From Candidatus Falkowiibacteriota bacterium (lineage in GTDB: Bacteria > Patescibacteriota > Patescibacteriia > Patescibacteriales > UBA12465): DNA of 5,332 bases. A model generated the notes under the pieces. It saw only the letters and a list, made by a program, of their open reading frames with translations. It was not told the origin of the DNA and did not search any database. The DNA is taken from NCBI GenBank assembly GCA_903839955.1, contig CAIMEI010000108.1, forward strand, positions 1 through 5,332. Reading direction: 5' to 3'. A program made the translations under genes and the position numbers. Positions 1 through 5,332 of the stretch are shown in pieces (the stretch's first letter is position 1; each line of letters starts with the position of its first letter).

Positions 1-938
1 TAACCGCCCAGGCCTATAAAAGAAAAATAAAATTCTTTTCCGAGTTAATCAGCGCCAAGACGGCTCAAGAAATTGCCAGCCTCAAGAATGGCGAACTCCT
101 TTTGTTGGAGAATTTGCGTTTTGAAAGCGGCGAGGAAAAAAATGATCGGGACTTTGCCAAAAAACTAGCTTCCTTGGCCGACCTCTACGTTAACGACGCT
201 TTTGCTGTCTGCCACCGCGATCAAGCTTCGGTTTCGGCAATTAAAGATTTTATTCCTAGCTATGCCGGCTTTCTGTTAATCAACGAGGTGGAAGCGCTCG
301 CCAAAGTAATTAAGCCCAAACAGCCGCTCGTGGCCATCATGGGCGGAGCCAAGGTGGATACCAAGGCACCCCTGATCGAAAATATGCATCAGAAGGCGAA
401 ATTTGTGTTGATTGGCGGGGCATTGGCTAATAATTTTTTCAAAGCTTTAGGTGAAGAAGTCGGACTTTCCTTGATTGATGAAGCCAGCCTGGTCTTTGCC
501 AAAAAATTTATCAAACGCGGCCGAATGGATGCCAAGATTATCCTTCCGGTTGATGTCGCAGTGCAAAACGGCGGCAAAAAAACCATCAAGCCGGTGGGTT
601 CGCTCAATAAAAAAGATCGCATCATGGATATCGGTCCGGAAACCGTCGCTTTGTTTGCTACCATCATCAAACAGGCGGCAACCATCGTTTGGAACGGACC
701 AATGGGTTGTTTTGAGGACAAGGCTTTTGCCGCTGGCACCATCGCAGTCGGCCGCTTAGTAGCGGCTCGTTCCAAGGGGGCGGCCTGGGGCGTAGTCGGC
801 GGCGGCGAGACCGTGGAAGCGGTCAAGCTAACCAAGATGTCCCAGCACATTGATTGGATTTCGACGGCGGGCGGGGCGATGCTTTCTTATCTGGGCGGTG
901 AAAAGATGCCCGGCCTAACGAAAATCGTTACCCAATAA
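1..938 (+). CDS. pgk: Phosphoglycerate kinase, C-terminal ~311 residues (5' end cut by window edge)
   Basis: Phosphoglycerate kinase transfers a phosphate between 1,3-bisphosphoglycerate and ADP in cytoplasmic glycolysis. The frame is open from the window edge (first complete codon at position 3) to TAA at 936-938, so the TTG at 102 is an internal leucine and not a start. About 80-100 N-terminal residues should lie upstream. Visible family motifs in order: LLENLRF (substrate Arg codon 117-119), YVNDAF followed by HRDQAS (Arg codon 216-218), MGGAKV (Lys codon 351-353), DIGPET, VWNGPMG with FE (Glu codon 714-716), GGGETV and ISTAGGA near the C-terminus. Two oddities: the usual GGGDT/GGGDS nucleotide-Mg motif has Glu for Asp (codon 807-809), and the usual STGGGA loop reads STAGGA (Ala codon 867-869). 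The remaining motifs are well kept, so an active kinase is likely. It is the first visible gene of a tight operon with the enolase-like gene 4 nt downstream. Confidence 0.96.
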   Translation, partial: TAQAYKRKIKFFSELISAKTAQEIASLKNGELLLLENLRFESGEEKNDRDFAKKLASLADLYVNDAFAVCHRDQASVSAIKDFIPSYAGFLLINEVEALAKVIKPKQPLVAIMGGAKVDTKAPLIENMHQKAKFVLIGGALANNFFKALGEEVGLSLIDEASLVFAKKFIKRGRMDAKIILPVDVAVQNGGKKTIKPVGSLNKKDRIMDIGPETVALFATIIKQAATIVWNGPMGCFEDKAFAAGTIAVGRLVAARSKGAAWGVVGGGETVEAVKLTKMSQHIDWISTAGGAMLSYLGGEKMPGLTKIVTQ

Positions 939-942
939 ACAT

Positions 943-2205
943 ATGATCAAAATCAAAAAACTTAGCGCGCGCGAAATTTTGGACGGCCGCGCTTATCCGA
1001 GCCTGGAGGTTAAGGTTGTTTTGGAAAACGGCTTAGAGGCCAAAGCCTCCGCTCCTTCGGGAGTTTATCTGAATACTTTTGAGCCCAAGGAACTGCTTGA
1101 TGATTCTGCTGTTCCCGGTGTTTCGCGCGCCCTCGCCGCTTTTGAAGCGGTGATTGCTCCGGCGCTGAAGGGCAAGGATCCGCGCCAGCAAGGAGAAATC
1201 GATGATCTGCTCTTGGCCCTGGATGGAACGGAAGATTTGAGCCGCTTGGGAGTAAATGCGATTTTTGCCACCTCCATCGCTTGTGCCAAGGCGGCCGCTT
1301 TGGCTGAAAAAAAAGAGCTCTACGAATATTTGCAAGCGACTTTTTCTTTGCCGGCGGCCAAGAATTTGCCTTTGCCAATTTTCACGATGTTTAACGGCGG
1401 CTTATACGCCGACACCAGCTTGGATTTTCAGGAATACCTCTTACTCGCCAAAGGAACGAGCGTGCGGGAAAATGTCCGCTTGGGCCGGGAGATATACCAA
1501 GCTCTCGGTCGAGTGCTGAGAGAAAACGGTTACGACACGGACACGGGAACTGAAGGCGGCTATGCTCCAGATTTGGACTCTAGTATTCAAGCGCTGGAAA
1601 TGATCCGGGCCGCGGCCATTAGCTCCGGCTATCAAGCGGATCGGGATTTTTCTTTGGGAGTGGACTTGGGAGCTTCTTTATTTTTTGATCAGAATGAAGA
1701 GAAATATATTTTTGCCGCCGCCCACCAACTAGTTAGCAAGGGCACTTTGGCGGGTATCTATCAAGATTGGCTAGCCAAACAGGGGGTGGATTATTTGGAA
1801 GATCCGCTGGCGGAAGATCGTTTTGCTGATTGGCGTGAACTGACTGCCGCTTTGGGCGACCGCGTGGTGATTGTCGGCGACGACCTTTTTGCTTCCCAAA
1901 TTGATCGTTTGCGCCAGGGCTTGAAAGAAAAAGCGGCTAATGCTATGGTGGTAAAACCGGTTCAGGCCGGCACCCTTACCAGGGCAATAGAATGTGTTAA
2001 ATTAGCCAAAAAATACGGGTATCAGCTCATTGTTTCGGCGCGCGGCGGCGAAACTAATGATGACTTTATTGTTGATTTTGCGGTCGCTAGCGGTGCCAAA
2101 TGGTTGAAATCAGGAGCGCCGGCGCGCGGTGAAAGAGTAGCTAAATACAATCGTCTTCTAGAAATTGAACTATTATGCCAGGAGAAAACACCAGTCAAAA
2201 AATAA
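943..2205 (+). CDS. Divergent enolase homologue with altered active-site residues (420 aa)
   Basis: This is a full-length enolase-family protein (usual length 400-430 residues). Enolase dehydrates 2-phosphoglycerate to phosphoenolpyruvate. Family landmarks: SAREILDGR at the N-terminus, LDGTE (93-97), FNGG...DFQE (150-164), TEGGYAP (203-209), LEDP (285-288), VGDDLF (311-316) and a C-terminal ERVAKYNRLLEIE. Compared from memory with E. coli and yeast enolase, it keeps the acid Glu204, base Lys338, Mg ligands Asp241, Glu286 and Asp313, Glu164, Arg367 and Lys389. It changes the mobile loop SGASTG to SGVYLN (the Mg-binding Ser becomes Tyr42), the HAD histidine to Tyr155, and SHRSGET to SARGGET (His to Ala366, Ser to Gly368). 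GDEGG reads GTEGG and KVNQIGT reads KPVQAGT. ATG 943 is 4 nt after the pgk stop, with no clear Shine-Dalgarno, which suggests translation coupled to pgk. Fold assignment is secure; ordinary enolase activity is doubtful, so no eno symbol is given. It could be a weak enolase, an enzyme with another substrate, or a pseudo-enzyme. Confidence 0.9.
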   Translation: MIKIKKLSAREILDGRAYPSLEVKVVLENGLEAKASAPSGVYLNTFEPKELLDDSAVPGVSRALAAFEAVIAPALKGKDPRQQGEIDDLLLALDGTEDLSRLGVNAIFATSIACAKAAALAEKKELYEYLQATFSLPAAKNLPLPIFTMFNGGLYADTSLDFQEYLLLAKGTSVRENVRLGREIYQALGRVLRENGYDTDTGTEGGYAPDLDSSIQALEMIRAAAISSGYQADRDFSLGVDLGASLFFDQNEEKYIFAAAHQLVSKGTLAGIYQDWLAKQGVDYLEDPLAEDRFADWRELTAALGDRVVIVGDDLFASQIDRLRQGLKEKAANAMVVKPVQAGTLTRAIECVKLAKKYGYQLIVSARGGETNDDFIVDFAVASGAKWLKSGAPARGERVAKYNRLLEIELLCQEKTPVKK

Positions 2206-3041
2206 GCGACGAGCCCCTCAGTAAAAAGCCGGTGGTCTTTTTGCTATTGGACGGCTGGGGCGTGGCTCCCGAAGGTGAGGGCAATGCGATTGGCAAGGGG
2301 AACTCCAAGAAGTTCGCCAAGCTTTTAACGGAATATCCGGCCAGCGTTTTACGAATAGAAGAGAAGGGGGAGGCCAAAAGATATCAGCTTTTGGGCGGAA
2401 ACGGTGCTTTTGCCAAAGAGTTGTCCCGTCTGGGCCTTAGCCAAAGCTATCTGATGGAAAGTGAAAAAGCGGCCGCTGTACTTGGTTTTTTGGTCGGTGC
2501 TGAAAATGTGGAGCGGATTTCTTATCAAGTTATTTCCTCTCCAGTTTGTGAATCCTATGAACTTGAACCAGCCATGTCGCTGGAAGAATTGAGCCGGGTG
2601 GCAGTTAAAACCATCAGAGAGGGAAATTTCGATTTTTTATTAATCAGTTTGGCCAACCTAGAAGCCGTGGCGGCTTCCGGAAACCTGGAGGCAACCAAGA
2701 AAGCGGTGGCCAAGGTTGATGCTTTTTTAGGTAAGATTGCCGAGGAAGTGCTAATCAAGAAGGGGATTTTGCTGATTTCTTCGTCCGCCGGCCATGCGGA
2801 GAGAATGGTGGATATTCGTACGGAATTAGTAGACAAAGAGAATACCTTAAATCCCGTGCCGCTAGTTTTGGTCGGGGAAGAGTTTAAGGGACGGTCTTTG
2901 TTTGGTAATGACGCTCCGGGCGGCGATTTGAGTTTATTGGAACCAATTGGCGCACTGGAGGATTTGCCCAAAACAATTTTTGGCTTGTTGGAATTAGCGG
3001 AATCTGCTAGCATAGAGGGTAATAGCTTATTAAGTGAATAA
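2175..3041 (+). CDS. Degenerate GpmI-like protein lacking the phosphotransferase domain (288 aa)
   Basis: This resembles cofactor-independent phosphoglycerate mutase (alkaline phosphatase superfamily), normally about 510 residues, but is only 288. Matching segments: KPVVFLLLDGWG (18-29, Asp26), EGEGNAI (33-39), TEYP (52-55), then directly the post-insertion part SYLMESEKAA (91-100, family form like RIAETEKYA), SPVCESYELEPAMS (122-135), FLLISLAN (154-161), NPVPLVLVG (226-234) and a C-terminal TIFGLLEL. The stretch holding the catalytic Ser (MGNSEVGH in the family) and the inserted phosphotransferase domain is absent; the gap falls around residues 60-85. Metal sites are also gone: NPDMVGHTG reads NLEAVAASG (Asp to Glu163, His to Ala167), ADHGNAE reads SSAGHAE (Asp-His to Ser204-Ala205), and the HTTNPVP His is Asn223. 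Only Asp26 remains clear. Mutase activity is therefore very unlikely. ATG 2175 overlaps the enolase-like gene by 31 nt; no later ATG or good GTG/TTG precedes the conserved KPVV strand. Function unknown; the intact frame argues for a retained pseudo-enzyme. Confidence 0.85.
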   Translation: MPGENTSQKISDEPLSKKPVVFLLLDGWGVAPEGEGNAIGKGNSKKFAKLLTEYPASVLRIEEKGEAKRYQLLGGNGAFAKELSRLGLSQSYLMESEKAAAVLGFLVGAENVERISYQVISSPVCESYELEPAMSLEELSRVAVKTIREGNFDFLLISLANLEAVAASGNLEATKKAVAKVDAFLGKIAEEVLIKKGILLISSSAGHAERMVDIRTELVDKENTLNPVPLVLVGEEFKGRSLFGNDAPGGDLSLLEPIGALEDLPKTIFGLLELAESASIEGNSLLSE

Positions 3042-3125
3042 AAATAATTCTTTAAAAATATTTTCTGTAAAAATAAATTGCCTGTTTTTTTCTTCGTTTC
3101 TGCTTAATACTCTTTATTTTGTTCG
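3042..3125. other. AT-rich 3' untranslated spacer of the pgk operon
   Basis: This non-coding stretch between the GpmI-like stop and the first terminator is rich in A and T runs. No open frame of useful length, no strong hairpin and no convincing promoter were found. It probably forms the 3' untranslated part of the operon transcript. Confidence 0.6.
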
Positions 3126-3159
3126 CCCTCTTCTATTAATTAGGAGAGGGTTTTTATTT
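3126..3159 (+). terminator. Rho-independent terminator of the pgk operon
   Basis: A 9-bp stem (3126-3134, CCCTCTTCT, with 3142-3150, AGGAGAGGG; one G-T wobble) encloses a 7-nt loop ATTAATT and is followed by TTTTTATTT. It lies 84 nt after the stop of the GpmI-like gene, and on the plus strand the T tract is on the correct side. There is no matching A tract before the stem, so it should act mainly on plus-strand transcripts. Confidence 0.85.
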
Positions 3160-3167
3160 AGCCCAAC

Positions 3168-3196
3168 AAAAAATCCAGCCTGCGCTGGATTTTTTT
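3168..3196. terminator. Bidirectional hairpin terminator between convergent operons
   Basis: A GC-containing core stem ATCCAGC / GCTGGAT (3173-3179 with 3184-3190) with loop CTGC is extended by an A run on the left (3168-3172) and a T run on the right (3191-3195), giving a 12-bp stem in all. The flanking tracts read as T runs on either strand. It lies 17 nt beyond the stop of the minus-strand DUF212 gene and is a back-up for the plus-strand terminator just upstream. The minus-strand block has no other terminator in this spacer, so this is its most likely end point. Confidence 0.85.
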
Positions 3197-3212
3197 GAAA
3201 GATACTTATTTT

Positions 3213-3641
3213 TTAGATCAGCCAGACGAGCAAGCTGGCGGCCAAGCCAATCAAGGCGCCGACCAGGGCTTCCAAGGGGGTGTGGCCGATTTGTTCTAGT
3301 AGTTTTGGATAGCTATCCTTGATGAACTCATCTTCTTTGAGGTCTTTTACTAGGACGTTCAAGGTTTTGCCGTGTTGGCCGAGATAGGTGCGCAGGCCGA
3401 CGGCATCAGTGATGACCACCGAAGAAAAAACTGCGCAGGCGGCAAAGAGCGGGGAAGCTATTCCTTGCTTGAGAAAAACAATGGTGGTTAAGGCGACGAC
3501 GATGGCGGTGTGCCCGGAGGGCATGCTGGCGTAGGCGAAAAAATCGCGGAACTTCAAGTTTCGCCAGCGGTTTTTGAGAATAAACTTCAGCCCCTGGGCG
3601 GCAAAGAAAGCCAAGATCGGGGCTGTTAAAAAATCGTACAT
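3213..3641 (-). CDS. DUF212 / YuiD-like PAP2-related membrane protein (142 aa)
   Basis: This small membrane protein resembles Bacillus YuiD and the family named acid phosphatase/vanadium-dependent haloperoxidase-related (DUF212). Signatures: MPSGHTA (40-46, family form MPSSHSA), DAVGLR (79-84), a following GQHGKTLN, and GHTPLEALVGALIG (119-132) leading into the last membrane segment. Hydrophobic stretches near residues 2-20, 45-58, 62-80 and 124-142 suggest three to four membrane passes, with a charged loop (KDLKEDEF, about 99-106) between the last two. The PSGH motif recalls the PAP2 phosphatase signature, but the full PAP2 set of Arg/His residues is not evident; substrate and activity are unknown. 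The start chosen is ATG 3641-3639, where homology begins, 4 nt after the gyrB stop. A start at 3731 would add 30 unrelated residues inside gyrB. No clear Shine-Dalgarno is seen, so it is probably co-transcribed and coupled with gyrB. Confidence 0.88.
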   Translation of the reverse strand: MYDFLTAPILAFFAAQGLKFILKNRWRNLKFRDFFAYASMPSGHTAIVVALTTIVFLKQGIASPLFAACAVFSSVVITDAVGLRTYLGQHGKTLNVLVKDLKEDEFIKDSYPKLLEQIGHTPLEALVGALIGLAASLLVWLI

Positions 3642-3645
3642 ATTG

Positions 3646-5332
3646 TTAGATATCCAAATTTTGTACTTTCTTGGCGTGGGTTTGAATGAAATTTTTGCGC
3701 GGGCCGACGTTGTCGCCCATGAGCATATCAAAAATTTGGTCAGCCTTGGCGGCGTCCTCCACGGTCACCTGTTTCAAAATGCGCTTTTCGGGATTCATGG
3801 TGGTTTCCCAGAGCTGGTCGGCATTCATTTCACCTAAACCTTTGTAACGCTGAATGGTGATGCGGGAATTTTTTTTCTTTTCGTCTTCTTTTTTCTCGGC
3901 TTCCTTTTCTTCTTCGTTCATGGTGATTTCGTCGATCTCGCCTTCATCGGTTTCTTCTATAACCTCTTCCGAACCGATGGAGCCGCCGAATTCCTCGATG
4001 ATCCGATTTTTTTCTTCGTCGTTATAGGCGTAGCGAATCGCCGTGCCCTTTTTTATCTGGTAGAGAGGCGGTTGGGCGATATACATGTGTCCCGCTTCCA
4101 CGAGCGGTTTGAAGTGCCGGAAAAACAGAGTCAGGAGCAAGGTGCGAATATGGGAGCCGTCGACATCGGCATCGGTCATGATGATGATGCGGTTATAGCG
4201 CAGTTTTTCCAGGTCGAATTGGTCGTCGATGTTGGTGCCGAGAGCGATGACGATATTTTTTACTTCGTTATTGGCCAGCATTTTGTCGAGACGGGCGCGT
4301 TCCACGTTCAGGATTTTACCGCGCAAGGGCAGAATGGCTTGAAAGCGGCGGTTGCGTCCTTGTTTGGCGGAGCCGCCGGCGGAGTCTCCCTCCACGATGT
4401 ACATTTCGCATTCCTCAGCTTTGCGGCTGGAACAATCAGCGAGTTTTCCTGGCAGGGTCATGCCTTCCAGGGCGCCTTTGCGCAAAATGGTGGCGCGGGC
4501 GGTGCGGGCGGCCAAGCGCGCTTGAGCAGATAGGACGCATTTGTTGACGATCGCTTCGCCTTCTTTGGGGTGTTCTTCCAAGAAGGTGGCAAAAGATTCG
4601 CCGAAACTTTGTTCGACGTAACTTTTGATTTCGGCATTGCCGAGCTTGCCCTTGGTTTGTCCTTCAAATTGCGGATCGGGAAGCTTGACACTGATGATGG
4701 CCGTCAAACCTTCGCGGACATCTTCACCGGTGAGATTTTCATCCTTTTCTTTTAAAAGATTTTTGGCGCGAGCATAATTATTCAAAGTTCTGGTGAGGGC
4801 GGTGCGGAAACCGACTAGGTGAGTGCCGCCTTCGGGGTTGTGGATGTTGTTGGCGAAAGAAAGAACGTTTTCGTTATACTCGTCATTATATTGCAAAGCC
4901 ACTTCCACACGGCTTTCGTTGACGTCTTTGTCCAAATAAAAAATGGTTTCGTTCTTGACGCTTTTGTTGCGGTGCAGGGAGCGGATATAGGACTTGATGC
5001 CGCCTTCAAAGTGGAATTTGTATCTTTTGGGGCGATGTTCGGGGCGGGCGTCGATGACGTTGATGGTGATGCCCTTGGTTAAATAGGCTTGCTGGCGCAA
5101 TCTATCCAAAATTTTCCCCCAATTGAATTCTAATTCGGTGAAAATTGTGCCGTCTGGCTTGAAGGTGATGGTGGTGCCACTGCCGGTGGCCTTGCCGACT
5201 TCTTTGATGGCGGTTTTTGGTTTGCCGATTTCATATTCTTGGGCCCAGGCTTTGCCATCTTGATGGACCTCCGCTTTCAAATAAGTACTCAAGGCATTGA
5301 CCACGGAAACGCCGACGCCGTGCAGGCCGCCA
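3646..5332 (-). CDS. gyrB: DNA gyrase subunit B, C-terminal ~561 residues (5' end cut by window edge)
   Basis: GyrB is the ATPase and TOPRIM subunit of DNA gyrase, which with GyrA introduces negative supercoils. The frame is open from the right edge: GGLHGVGVSVVNALS (ATP-lid glycine loop) is the first readable part, so the GTG at 5304 is internal and about 100-120 residues lie outside. In order: rest of the GHKL ATPase domain; transducer domain with PDPQFEGQTK (QTK lysine near 4651-4653); TOPRIM domain with VEGDSAGGSAKQGRNR (catalytic Glu codon 4390-4392) and TDADVDGSHI (Asp codons 4171-4173 and 4165-4167); tail QRYKGLGEMNADQLWETTMNPE (about 3817-3852) and a C-terminal QNLDI, typical of GyrB. 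RGKILNVERA and the ending favour GyrB over ParE. The extra ~170-residue domain of E. coli GyrB is absent. In the equivalent region sits a highly charged Glu/Lys-rich stretch (about 3868-3984). All key residues visible are intact, so it should be functional. A DUF212 gene follows after 4 nt. Confidence 0.97.
   Translation of the reverse strand, partial: GGLHGVGVSVVNALSTYLKAEVHQDGKAWAQEYEIGKPKTAIKEVGKATGSGTTITFKPDGTIFTELEFNWGKILDRLRQQAYLTKGITINVIDARPEHRPKRYKFHFEGGIKSYIRSLHRNKSVKNETIFYLDKDVNESRVEVALQYNDEYNENVLSFANNIHNPEGGTHLVGFRTALTRTLNNYARAKNLLKEKDENLTGEDVREGLTAIISVKLPDPQFEGQTKGKLGNAEIKSYVEQSFGESFATFLEEHPKEGEAIVNKCVLSAQARLAARTARATILRKGALEGMTLPGKLADCSSRKAEECEMYIVEGDSAGGSAKQGRNRRFQAILPLRGKILNVERARLDKMLANNEVKNIVIALGTNIDDQFDLEKLRYNRIIIMTDADVDGSHIRTLLLTLFFRHFKPLVEAGHMYIAQPPLYQIKKGTAIRYAYNDEEKNRIIEEFGGSIGSEEVIEETDEGEIDEITMNEEEKEAEKKEDEKKKNSRITIQRYKGLGEMNADQLWETTMNPEKRILKQVTVEDAAKADQIFDMLMGDNVGPRKNFIQTHAKKVQNLDI

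Noticed and set aside
389..850. Open frame of 153 codons on the minus strand inside pgk
   Set aside because: It is antisense to strongly conserved PGK motifs, and its translation shows no family resemblance; it is a shadow of the codon pattern of pgk.
2340..2430. Possibility that the missing GpmI domain is due to a frameshift or lies in another frame
   Set aside because: The sequence passes straight from the first conserved block to the post-insertion block in one frame, and no remnants of MGNSEVGH-like motifs are seen in other frames nearby. The loss is an in-frame deletion, although misassembly cannot be fully excluded without reads.
2555..3013. Open frame of 152 codons on the minus strand inside the GpmI-like gene
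   Set aside because: The plus-strand frame carries clear GpmI motifs (SYELEPAMS, NPVPLVLVG) in the same bases; the antisense translation is Ser/Lys-rich with no recognisable motif.
3078..3111. Possible promoter TTGCCT ... TAATAC in the spacer
   Set aside because: The spacing is about 21 nt, too long for a standard sigma-70 promoter, and no plus-strand gene follows before the terminators.
3642..3731. Longer start for the DUF212 gene at 3731, within gyrB
   Set aside because: The extra 30 residues are an out-of-frame reading of the conserved gyrB 3' end and do not resemble DUF212 N-termini; the ATG at 3641 fits the family start.
4072..4533. Plus-strand open frame of 153 codons opposite gyrB TOPRIM
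   Set aside because: It is antisense to the invariant EGDSAGG and DADVDGSH motifs; its Gly/Ala-rich translation is a by-product of gyrB codon use.
1..5332. Alternative genetic code with TGA read as Gly, as in some CPR groups
   Set aside because: All visible genes read through their conserved motifs without needing TGA as a sense codon and end in TAA at the expected places.

Overview
The window looks like chromosomal DNA from a bacterium of the Candidate Phyla Radiation (Patescibacteria), probably the Parcubacteria side. This is an inference from protein style: the phosphoglycerate kinase reads NDAFAVCHRDQAS where most bacteria have NDAFGTAHRAHAS, genes are tightly packed, and Shine-Dalgarno sequences are weak or absent. 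All five visible genes end in TAA and no in-frame TGA needs to be read through, so the standard bacterial code fits. No RNA genes, mobile elements, CRISPR arrays or long repeats were seen.

Layout: two convergent blocks meet in a short AT-rich spacer. The plus-strand block (1-3041) is a tight operon: the 3' part of pgk, an enolase homologue starting 4 nt after the pgk stop, and a short protein derived from cofactor-independent phosphoglycerate mutase (GpmI) whose ATG lies 31 nt inside the end of the enolase-like gene. The spacer (3042-3212) holds a terminator for this operon and a second hairpin with A and T tracts on both sides that can serve both strands. The minus-strand block (5332-3213) is gyrB, lacking its N-terminal part because of the window edge, followed after 4 nt by a small DUF212/YuiD-like membrane protein of the PAP2-related group.

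The most interesting part is the glycolytic operon. By order it should encode the steps 1,3-bisphosphoglycerate to 3PG to 2PG to PEP. The GpmI homologue has lost in frame the whole phosphotransferase insertion domain, including the catalytic serine region, and nearly all recognisable metal ligands. The enolase homologue keeps the acid/base pair and the three Mg ligands but has substitutions in the mobile SGASTG loop and at the two active-site histidines. Even the kinase has Glu for the usual Mg-nucleotide Asp. Two neighbouring lower-glycolysis paralogues in undamaged reading frames, both with altered active sites, suggest repurposed or pseudo-enzyme proteins kept under selection, not random decay. 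Their role cannot be read from sequence.
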